From NCBI GenBank assembly GCA_027320785.1, contig DAHVKR010000097.1, positions 1 to 5,869 on the forward strand: 5,869 nucleotides of DNA. Reading direction: 5' to 3'. Source of the stretch: Bdellovibrionales bacterium. Lineage in GTDB: Bacteria > Bdellovibrionota > Bdellovibrionia > Bdellovibrionales > Bdellovibrionaceae. Under the pieces are notes generated by a model. It was not told where the DNA came from. It saw only the letters and a list, made by a program, of their open reading frames with translations, and made no database searches. The number at the start of each line of letters is the position of its first letter. Within the stretch, counting starts at the first letter, position 1. Of this stretch, positions 1 through 5,540 are shown in pieces. A program made the translations under genes and the position numbers.

Positions 1-973
1 TGGAAAAAAAGTCAATCGAGATACCTACTTATTTCGAGAAGGTGACGCTCCGGATGCTATGTATATCGTCAAAACAGGCGAGCTCGCCGTTACAAAAACA
101 AAGGGAACTTCTGAAATCGTCCTGGCAACTTTAAACCCAGGAGGAATGGTCGGCGAAATGGCCATTTTTGACATGAAACCTCGTTCGGCCAATGTGAAGG
201 CCATCAAGGACTCAGAAGTCATTGTTCTTCCCTATGATAGCCTAACCAAACAGATGGATAGTTTACCCGTCTGGGTCAAAGCGATCATGAAAACCATGAA
301 TGAAAATATTCGTGAAGCGAACAAGAAAATCAAAATGCTCGAAAACCCTAATCCCGATGCAGATCGTTACCCTCCTCATGTCATCAATAAAATGATTTCA
401 ATTTTGAATTTTGTGGGAAATGTTTTTGGAACAAAAGAAGAAGATTTTATTGTTGTTCCACAGCATCGCCTTCGCAACTTTACTATTCAAGTATTCCAAG
501 AGCCGACCAATAAAATGCAAAGCCTTCTTTCGACACTTCGTGATCTTGGCTTTTTTGAAATTACAGACTTGGGCGAAGGGCAACAAAAAATCGTCAATAA
601 AAAACCGACATTCTTTATTAAGTTTGTTGATTGGTATAATGAGTGGCTCTTTAAACAAGATAAAGACAAAGTGGCTGTTTCCGCTGAAGATGTGAAAATT
701 CTGGAAGCCGCCCTCTTCTATTCCAGCAAACTGACTCCTGATCCTAAAACAAACCTCCGAAAGCTCAGCCTGACAGATGTTCAAAACAATTCTATGAAAG
801 ATATGGGACAGGTTATTCGAGTTGAAGATTTTAACTCACTTGTTGAAAAGAAACTTGTATCAGAAAAAATGATGCAAGATGGAGGCGTTTTCGTTTCACT
901 CAACTATGAAGAACTCGAGCCCTTGACTCAAAACTGGAAACTCATACACGACTTAAAGAAACATTTGCGATAA
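1..973 (+). CDS. Cyclic-nucleotide-binding-domain protein, 5'-truncated by the window edge
   Basis: The reading frame is open from base 2 to the TAA at 971-973, and no start codon fits before the ATG at 59. The gene therefore begins upstream of the window; starting at that ATG would cut into the domain. The visible N-terminal part is a cNMP-binding beta-roll: a strand with FREGD (about bases 35-49), then MYIVKTGEL, then a phosphate-binding cassette with GEMA followed by PRSA. In this family the Glu (codon 155-157) binds the ribose hydroxyl and the Arg (codon 182-184) the cyclic phosphate. Both are present, so ligand binding is plausible. A long helix follows (about 270-345). The rest, about 200 residues, is not a recognisable Crp-type HTH. 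A segment around bases 490-570 (EPTNKMQSLL then LRDLGFFEI) and another near 820-925 look like winged-helix units, which is inference only. Gene target and ligand are unknown. It converges on pyk with a two-base gap. Confidence 0.85.
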   Translation, partial: GKKVNRDTYLFREGDAPDAMYIVKTGELAVTKTKGTSEIVLATLNPGGMVGEMAIFDMKPRSANVKAIKDSEVIVLPYDSLTKQMDSLPVWVKAIMKTMNENIREANKKIKMLENPNPDADRYPPHVINKMISILNFVGNVFGTKEEDFIVVPQHRLRNFTIQVFQEPTNKMQSLLSTLRDLGFFEITDLGEGQQKIVNKKPTFFIKFVDWYNEWLFKQDKDKVAVSAEDVKILEAALFYSSKLTPDPKTNLRKLSLTDVQNNSMKDMGQVIRVEDFNSLVEKKLVSEKMMQDGGVFVSLNYEELEPLTQNWKLIHDLKKHLR

Positions 974-975
974 GT

Positions 976-2460
976 TTATATAGGTGGCAGCTTCTGACAA
1001 CGCAAAGGTAGCTTTGAATCCTCAAGCTTTTGAACAGACTCTCCGCCTACAATATGAACAAAGAGCGCATTGGTTTTAGAACCTGTCTCAATGGGCTGCC
1101 CCAAAGTCAAAATAATACGATCACCTGTTCGAGCCAGACCATAGCTCACGAGAACCTGATCCACTTGAGTCAGAATATCTTCCATACTCTCGTAGGGTTG
1201 AATTTTAAAGGTTTGAATTCCCCATATAAGCTCAAGACGATTTAAAACTTCGATTCGATCCGTAACAGCAATGACCTGTGATTGCGGGCGAAAACTTGTG
1301 ATAATGCTGGCAGTCTTCCCCGTAGTAGTCAGAGAGACAATAGCCTTCGCACTCAGCTTTAGAGCCGATAAACTTGCACTCGCCCCAATAGCAGATGGAA
1401 TACTGAGAAACTCGTGCTCCATAGAGATTTTATAGTAACGTTCATCTCCTTTTTCCACCTCAGTGATAATCTCATGCATCGTTCGAATAGCCTGAAAAGG
1501 ATACTTTCCACTGGCACTCTCGGCGCTTAACATAAGTGCATCAGATCCATCCAATACAGCATTGGCCACATCCGTAATTTCAGCTCTAGTCGGACGAGGA
1601 TTTTCCACCATAGAGTCCAACATTTGAGTTGCCGTAATCACAGGCTTCTGCATTTCATTCGCAAGTTTAATGATCTTTTTTTGGTAACCCGGAAGCTTTG
1701 AACTTCCAACTTCAACAGCCAAATCTCCACGAGCCACCATCACTGCATCACTAAGACGGACAATTTCTTCTAAATTATCAAGAGCCTCTTGCATTTCAAT
1801 CTTCGCTACGATGCGAGCTTGAGACTTTTTAGTCTCTAAAATTTCCCTTAAAACTCGAATATCTTGACCTTTTCTAACAAAACTCAAGGCAATATAATCA
1901 ACATGATTTTCAATACCAAACTCAAGATCTTTACGATCTTTTTCCGTCAAACAATCAATAGGTAATGGTATACCAGGCAGATTCATACCCTTCCGGTCTT
2001 TTAAAGTCCCACCATTCACAACACGAGCTTTCACCTCTTTTGAATCAGCCTTCACAACTTCTAATTCCAGAAGGCCATCATCTAAAAGAATACGATTCCC
2101 CGGCTTCACAATTTCAGTAATCTCTTTGAAGTCACTAGGAATCAATCCCTCATCACCTAAAATATCTTCGATTGTGATTGTCACAATTTGTTCAGGAATC
2201 AGCTCAATGGATCCCTTCTTAAACTTTCCCACTCGGACCTTAGGGCCTTGCAGATCCTGTAAAATACTAACAGGGGCTTGTAATTCTTTTGAAAGTCTTC
2301 GCACCGACTGTAAAACAGCCAAATGATCTTGATGACTCCCATGGGAAAAGTTGAGTCGAGCCACATTCATACCGGCTTTAATAGCCTTTTCCAAAGATTG
2401 CGGATCTCGAGTTGAAGGACCTATTGTGGCCACAATCTTAGCGCGCCTTTCTGCAAGCAT
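976..2460 (-). CDS. pyk: Pyruvate kinase, PykA-like, predicted potassium-independent
   Basis: This enzyme catalyses the last step of glycolysis: phosphoenolpyruvate plus ADP gives pyruvate plus ATP, in the cytosol. It has 494 residues against a usual 470-480. The N-terminal substrate loop is ARLNFSHG (34-41). The B-domain lid spans about 72-170. The family signature RIVAKIEMQEAL (206-226 region) carries catalytic Lys220 and metal ligand Glu222; Asp246 in ARGDLAVE is the second metal ligand, and Thr278 in TATQM is the conserved active-site Thr. DLQGPK (69-74) places Leu, Gln and Lys where K+-dependent enzymes have Thr, Lys and Glu. In the C domain, TTTGKT (378-383) lines up with the effector phosphate loop of animal enzymes. 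No C-terminal PEP-utiliser domain is present, but about 20 extra residues follow the usual end. It starts with ATG three bases after the coiled-coil gene, so the two are probably co-transcribed and translationally coupled. Confidence 0.97.
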   Translation of the reverse strand: MLAERRAKIVATIGPSTRDPQSLEKAIKAGMNVARLNFSHGSHQDHLAVLQSVRRLSKELQAPVSILQDLQGPKVRVGKFKKGSIELIPEQIVTITIEDILGDEGLIPSDFKEITEIVKPGNRILLDDGLLELEVVKADSKEVKARVVNGGTLKDRKGMNLPGIPLPIDCLTEKDRKDLEFGIENHVDYIALSFVRKGQDIRVLREILETKKSQARIVAKIEMQEALDNLEEIVRLSDAVMVARGDLAVEVGSSKLPGYQKKIIKLANEMQKPVITATQMLDSMVENPRPTRAEITDVANAVLDGSDALMLSAESASGKYPFQAIRTMHEIITEVEKGDERYYKISMEHEFLSIPSAIGASASLSALKLSAKAIVSLTTTGKTASIITSFRPQSQVIAVTDRIEVLNRLELIWGIQTFKIQPYESMEDILTQVDQVLVSYGLARTGDRIILTLGQPIETGSKTNALFVHIVGGESVQKLEDSKLPLRCQKLPPI

Positions 2461-2463
2461 ACT

Positions 2464-4137
2464 TTAAGCTTTCCTATTGTATTGGTTGAGTCTCATGGCT
2501 AAGTCACGCATCTCTTCCTGATGTTTCTTCTGAAGCTTATCTAAGCGGTCTTGCTGCGCTTCTTGCATCAAGGCAATTTTAGTTTCGTATTTGATTTCAG
2601 TGGATTCCTTTTCAGTTTTAAAACCTTTTTCCCTGTCTTCCATTCTGTTTTTGGCAGCCGTCTCAATACTCTTTATTTCTTTTTCATGGTTGTCTTTCAT
2701 TTGCTGCAATTTATCTTCATATTGACTACTAATCATATCAAGTTTCTTATTGTACTCATTTTCGATCTTATGAAATCTCTCTGCCATGCGGCGGTTTTGC
2801 TCACCTTGTAATTCAATATTTTTCTCTCTCTGTGCCACTATCTTTTTGTCAAATCCCGATTTGGCCAACTCCAGATTATCATCATAAAAATCAGCTACTT
2901 TTTTTGCATTTCGATCATAACTTCTTTGCAAGTGATCAAGTCTTTGTTCAGATCTCTCCTGAACACGATTCATATCATTGTCGTGCATTTGCTTCATTGC
3001 TAAACTATTTTCACGAAAACGAGTCCTTTCGATATCCAACTGAGATCTGTAATCATCGTTTACTTTCTTCAGCAATTGATTGCTCTTTTTCTCCACATTA
3101 CCCATACGTTGAGCATTCAAATCCTTCATCGTCTCTCTGGTCGTATCTCTTTGTCCTTCTAAATCATGCATTTTATCCTCGTAAGAGGATTGCAAATTCT
3201 TTCTATCTATACTTCTAAGTCGATTGTCTTTTTCAATTTCATTATTCAGTTTCTTTTTAAGGAATTGAATTTGACTATCTCGAGACTTAACTTGCGTATT
3301 AACTCGATCCGATACCTGATCGCGGAACGATTCGTTAATATGATCCATTTGATCTGCTTTATTTTGGAGCTTGCTTTCATATTCTTTTTTTACTTGAGCT
3401 AGTCCCCGCGAAAGCATCTGAGACCTCGAAGCTTCTCCAGATTCTGCATTATCAGCTGATTGGTTATAGAGGTCTTCATACTTTTGCTTCCATGAAGCTT
3501 CTTGATCGCGATTTTGTCTTTCCAAGGCATTCTTATCATCACGATAAGCTTTTCGCATTTCATTTTTCTCTATCTCGTTCTGAACATGTGTATTTTCTTG
3601 AGTATTTCGGAGAACTGAAACTTCTTTGTTATGAGCCTCTCGCAGTCTTCTGGAGTTGTTATTAATAGCTTCTTGCATTTTTTCGCGCGCCCGAGTTGTT
3701 ACATTTTCAATAGAATTATCGCGCTTTTCAAGTTCTTGATTTTGTCTTTTGAGTAAGTTCTCTTTTTGCTCATTGGATATGGTTTTTTGCTTATCTAGTT
3801 CCGATTGATAATTTTCTCTTAGGATTTTTTTATCAGACTCACCACTCTCCATTCGTTTCTGAAGATCGTTGGTATACATTTTTCTTAAGGATGATAAATC
3901 CTCTTGATGACCTTCTTCTCTTTCAGCTAAAGTTTGCTTTTGTTCATCTCTGACTTTACTTAATTGATTCTTATAGGCTTCATTGAGTTTTTTAATTTCT
4001 TCTTGATGGCGCTTTTCAGCTCTTTTCAATTGCGCATTTTTTCTTTTCAGAATTTGCGCTTCCTTTTCATCCGCCTCTTCTCTAACTTGGTTTAACCGAT
4101 CACTTTGACGGGCCCTGTCGGCCGCACTAATCGACAT
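2464..4137 (-). CDS. Long hendecad coiled-coil protein, possible cytoskeletal filament protein
   Basis: This 557-residue protein is extremely rich in Glu, Lys, Arg, Gln, Asn and Asp and contains no Pro and no Cys. I see no signal peptide, membrane segment or globular domain, so it is probably cytoplasmic and almost wholly helical. Aromatic and other bulky residues recur every 11 residues in one register from about residue 11 to 550, with hydrophobic residues 4 and 7 positions later. That is a hendecad coiled coil, untwisted or slightly right-handed. At about 0.15 nm rise per residue the rod would be near 80 nm long. The stretch 226-240 (Ser/Ala/Gly/Glu-rich) is the weakest part but does not shift the register. 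The ATG start is fixed by AAGGAG seven bases upstream and an in-frame TGA two codons before it. It resembles in style bacterial filament-forming coiled-coil proteins such as Bdellovibrio Ccrp or Streptomyces FilP, but identity to either cannot be shown here. Function is not known. Confidence 0.9.
   Translation of the reverse strand: MSISAADRARQSDRLNQVREEADEKEAQILKRKNAQLKRAEKRHQEEIKKLNEAYKNQLSKVRDEQKQTLAEREEGHQEDLSSLRKMYTNDLQKRMESGESDKKILRENYQSELDKQKTISNEQKENLLKRQNQELEKRDNSIENVTTRAREKMQEAINNNSRRLREAHNKEVSVLRNTQENTHVQNEIEKNEMRKAYRDDKNALERQNRDQEASWKQKYEDLYNQSADNAESGEASRSQMLSRGLAQVKKEYESKLQNKADQMDHINESFRDQVSDRVNTQVKSRDSQIQFLKKKLNNEIEKDNRLRSIDRKNLQSSYEDKMHDLEGQRDTTRETMKDLNAQRMGNVEKKSNQLLKKVNDDYRSQLDIERTRFRENSLAMKQMHDNDMNRVQERSEQRLDHLQRSYDRNAKKVADFYDDNLELAKSGFDKKIVAQREKNIELQGEQNRRMAERFHKIENEYNKKLDMISSQYEDKLQQMKDNHEKEIKSIETAAKNRMEDREKGFKTEKESTEIKYETKIALMQEAQQDRLDKLQKKHQEEMRDLAMRLNQYNRKA
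2469..2475 (-). promoter_or_regulatory. Ribosome binding site of pyk inside the preceding gene
   Basis: The minus strand reads AGGAAAG here, within the last codons (Asn-Arg-Lys-Ala) of the coiled-coil gene. The AGGA core is 11 bases from the pyk ATG, a slightly long spacing. Because the site lies under ribosomes finishing the upstream gene, translation of pyk is likely coupled to it. This supports the ATG at 2460 as the start. Confidence 0.6.
2488..4107 (-). repeat. About 49 tandem 11-residue (33-base) hendecad units
   Basis: These bases encode residues 11-550. Counting from the initiator Met, position 0 of each unit falls on multiples of 11. Aromatics there are Tyr55, 88, 110, 198, 220, 253, 319, 363, 407, 418, 462, 473, 517 and Phe374, 429, 506; His44, 77, 385, 484 and 539 also fall there. 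The typical unit is Tyr/His/Phe-x3-Leu/Ile/Met-x2-Leu/Met/Val-x3, for example YEDKLQQM at 473 and HEKEIKSI at 484. Twenty of 23 aromatics lie at positions 0, +4 or +7. The DNA copies are diverged (YEDK is encoded differently at Tyr319 and Tyr473), so the repeat is conserved as protein pattern rather than as recent DNA duplication. Confidence 0.9.
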
Positions 4138-4144
4138 AACTCAA

Positions 4145-4150
4145 CTCCTT
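4145..4150 (-). promoter_or_regulatory. Strong Shine-Dalgarno of the coiled-coil gene
   Basis: The minus strand reads AAGGAG seven bases before the ATG at 4137, the best ribosome binding site in the window. It decides the start of the coiled-coil gene. It also forms the downstream arm of an inverted repeat. Confidence 0.85.
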
Positions 4151-4193
4151 GATTTCTATCTCATTTTGAGAATAGCACAATTTGATCAAGGAA
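4145..4193 (-). promoter_or_regulatory. Candidate leader hairpin sequestering the ribosome binding site
   Basis: In the mRNA of the coiled-coil gene, UCCUUGAU (4192-4185) is perfectly complementary to AUCAAGGA (4153-4146), and a further U-G pair (4193/4145) covers the whole AAGGAG. Between the arms a second hairpin forms at 4175-4156: CUA then UCUCA pairs with UGAGA then UAG around an AAA loop, with one bulged U. The nested arrangement puts the Shine-Dalgarno in the outer stem. No U-run follows, so it is not a terminator. It could restrict translation of the coiled-coil gene and, through coupling, pyk. Whether the structure forms or switches is inference; an alternative is a DNA operator, since TTGATCAA (4182-4189) is itself palindromic. 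Confidence 0.45.
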
Positions 4194-4208
4194 AGCTCTG
4201 GTGTTATG

Positions 4209-4214
4209 ATTTTA
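4209..4214 (-). promoter_or_regulatory. Possible -10 element (TAAAAT) for the coiled-coil-pyk pair
   Basis: The minus strand reads TAAAAT in the gap after the FecR-domain gene. A start about six or seven bases downstream would give a leader of about 65 bases including both hairpin arms. There is no good -35 box at 16-18 bases, so this is weak, and read-through from the upstream genes is equally possible. I see no clear terminator in this 87-base gap. Confidence 0.25.
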
Positions 4215-4224
4215 AGACTTTAGA

Positions 4225-4842
4225 CTATCTCTCGAACGCTTTGTGAAAGAGGAGGCGTCGATTGGCTTCCCGTCTTTCTTGCTCTTTTCGTTTTATTTCG
4301 TCCTGCTCCTGTTTTTCTTTTTCTACAGAAGCAATCTCTCTCTCAACTAGACTTTTGTAATATCGAGAGGCCAGACGGGTTCGATCCCCCCAGGACTCTT
4401 CCATTTCTAACATTTCCTTCTTGAAGCTCGCCAAACTTCCAGTCCATATCTTTCCTAGATTCACTATATACTCTTGAGTATTCACGGGACGAATTACGCC
4501 CATGCGATTTTTTTTATCTTCCTGAATCTCAGAAAACCACATTTCAAAACCCGGTGGAACTTCTACGATACGACCGTCCTTTAAGTGAACTTGTAAGCGA
4601 CCCAAATTATTTACAACCGTTACCTTTTGAGGTTCGTAATGTATGTAAAAGTCACCTCTGTTAGCCTGAACAGACCCATAGGGAGTATTTAATGTATATT
4701 TCTTAGCATTGCGAACCCATACCGATCCCTGCAAAAGATCCTGCTTCCAAAGTAACGCATCAGGTGATTTTAAGATTTCAACAGCTCGAGCCGACAACCC
4801 TGTTCCGATTATGAGAAGAATCAGTCCCAATACACATCTCAT
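4225..4842 (-). CDS. Secreted FecR-domain protein with charged helical C-terminus
   Basis: This is a 205-residue protein. Residues 1-20 form a Sec signal peptide: MRC, a hydrophobic run through LGLILLIIGTGL, then an ARA-type cleavage site before Val21. Mature protein should be periplasmic or further out. Residues about 37-104 resemble the FecR beta domain: LLQGSVWVR, then TPYGSVQANRGDFYI, then a strand with VTVVNNLGRLQV, then a VPPG turn. In other proteins this domain is found in anti-sigma regulators and in envelope proteins of unknown role. Residues about 136-205 are predicted helix, ending in a Lys/Glu/Arg-rich run (173-196) that may form a coiled coil. There is no sigma factor, TonB receptor or transmembrane segment beyond the signal, so an iron-signalling role is not supported. 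Its ATG overlaps the TGA of the TPR gene (ATGA), indicating coupled translation. The function is unknown, but an envelope role with the TPR protein is likely. Confidence 0.8.
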   Translation of the reverse strand: MRCVLGLILLIIGTGLSARAVEILKSPDALLWKQDLLQGSVWVRNAKKYTLNTPYGSVQANRGDFYIHYEPQKVTVVNNLGRLQVHLKDGRIVEVPPGFEMWFSEIQEDKKNRMGVIRPVNTQEYIVNLGKIWTGSLASFKKEMLEMEESWGDRTRLASRYYKSLVEREIASVEKEKQEQDEIKRKEQERREANRRLLFHKAFER

Positions 4843-5489
4843 AGTTTTTCCAGACGCTGAATGGACTCCTCAGATTGTTTTTTCAAAATAGGCTCTGAAG
4901 AAAATTGAGATTGAACATAGCGATAGACTTCCAAAGCTTCCTCAGGCTCGCCCACCATTTCATGAACTTGCGCCAGTCTCATTAACTGAAATCCCGTAAG
5001 AGGGTTCTCTGGAAATAACTGAACCATTTGAGTTACACAGTCTGCCGTGTCCTTGTAGTCTCTAACTTGAAAATGAATTTCGCAGGTATAGTATTGAGCT
5101 TCGGCTACCCACTTTGAATAGGGGTAATCTGTCAGAATTTTTTCAAATTCAAGCAAGGCATCATCCCATTTTTTTTCTTGAAATGAACGTCGACCCTTAT
5201 CGTACAAAGAGGTCGAGAGATCAAAAGACACGCTGGCGGGCCATCGATAATCATTCTTCCGAGACTGTGGCCAATCAAGAGCTGCATTTTGTCTAAAATC
5301 TTCAAATTGATAGGCTATTTTTGCCTTTTCTTCCTTTAAGTTGGAAACCTGTTTTTGAAGCTGCTCCACTTTAAATCCTGCATCTGGCGACGAGGCAAAA
5401 TGGGCTTTAAAAGCGCCATAACTCCATATCAACCCAGTGACAAGAAGCCATGTAAAGTTAATAAAAATCCAATTACGACGTGAACTCAC
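4839..5489 (-). CDS. Membrane-anchored TPR protein
   Basis: This 216-residue protein has one N-terminal membrane segment (about 7-26, preceded by Arg4 and Arg5), with no lipobox and no clear cleavage site, so it is probably an inner-membrane anchor with the rest in the periplasm. Residues 38-65 look like a short coiled coil. Three TPR-like helix pairs follow: about 92-125 (GRRSFQEKKWDDALLEFEKI), 128-160 and 164-198 (LAQVHEMVGEPEEALEVYRY), of the type seen in BamD and CpoB/YbgF. Such repeats bind protein partners; the partner may be the FecR-domain protein encoded just downstream with a four-base overlap. The start is GTG: an in-frame TAA lies nine codons upstream and no other start codon fits before the membrane segment. 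There is no convincing Shine-Dalgarno. It lies 51 bases after argS and is probably in the same transcript. The exact role is unknown. Confidence 0.82.
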   Translation of the reverse strand: MSSRRNWIFINFTWLLVTGLIWSYGAFKAHFASSPDAGFKVEQLQKQVSNLKEEKAKIAYQFEDFRQNAALDWPQSRKNDYRWPASVSFDLSTSLYDKGRRSFQEKKWDDALLEFEKILTDYPYSKWVAEAQYYTCEIHFQVRDYKDTADCVTQMVQLFPENPLTGFQLMRLAQVHEMVGEPEEALEVYRYVQSQFSSEPILKKQSEESIQRLEKL

Positions 5490-5500
5490 ACTTAATAAAT

Positions 5501-5536
5501 CGGCAAAATCTCTTTACGAATGAAGAGCCTAAGCCG
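5501..5536 (-). other. Weak two-part stem between argS and the TPR gene
   Basis: In the minus-strand transcript, CGGC (5536-5533) can pair with GCCG (5504-5501), and inside it CTCTT (5527-5523) with AAGAG (5514-5510), with five-base internal loops on each side. It is too weak and lacks a U-run for an obvious terminator. It might limit read-through or be an mRNA processing site; it could also be chance. Confidence 0.25.
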
Positions 5537-5540
5537 TTTT

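Noticed and set aside
398..784. Open frames of 60-128 codons on both strands inside the cNMP gene
   Set aside because: They lack family features and lie wholly within a well-supported gene; the minus-strand proteins are Phe/Ile-rich antisense by-products.
59..973. ATG at 59 as the true start of the cNMP-binding protein
   Set aside because: The frame is open to base 2 and the upstream residues (YLFREGD) are the conserved first strands of the domain, so the start lies before the window.
1003..1016. Hairpin CAAAG-GTAG-CTTTG near the pyk 3' end as a terminator
   Set aside because: It has a stem of only five pairs, lies inside pyk coding sequence and has no T-run in either direction.
2551..3402. 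Plus-strand open frames opposite the coiled-coil gene, some looking membrane-like
   Set aside because: They arise because Glu/Lys-rich codons read backwards as Phe/Leu/Ser-rich codons. No good ribosome binding sites or family motifs are present.
2464..4137. Coiled-coil gene as an SMC/RecN-type ATPase fragment
   Set aside because: No Walker A or B motif, hinge or globular head is present; the coiled coil runs from end to end.
2464..4137. Recent tandem duplication at DNA level explaining the 33-base periodicity
   Set aside because: Units with the same protein motif use different codons and flanks, so the copies are old or shaped by selection on the protein.
4225..4842. FecR-domain protein as an anti-sigma regulator of iron uptake
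   Set aside because: It has a cleavable signal peptide instead of a cytoplasmic anti-sigma N-terminus, and no sigma factor or TonB receptor gene is adjacent in the window.
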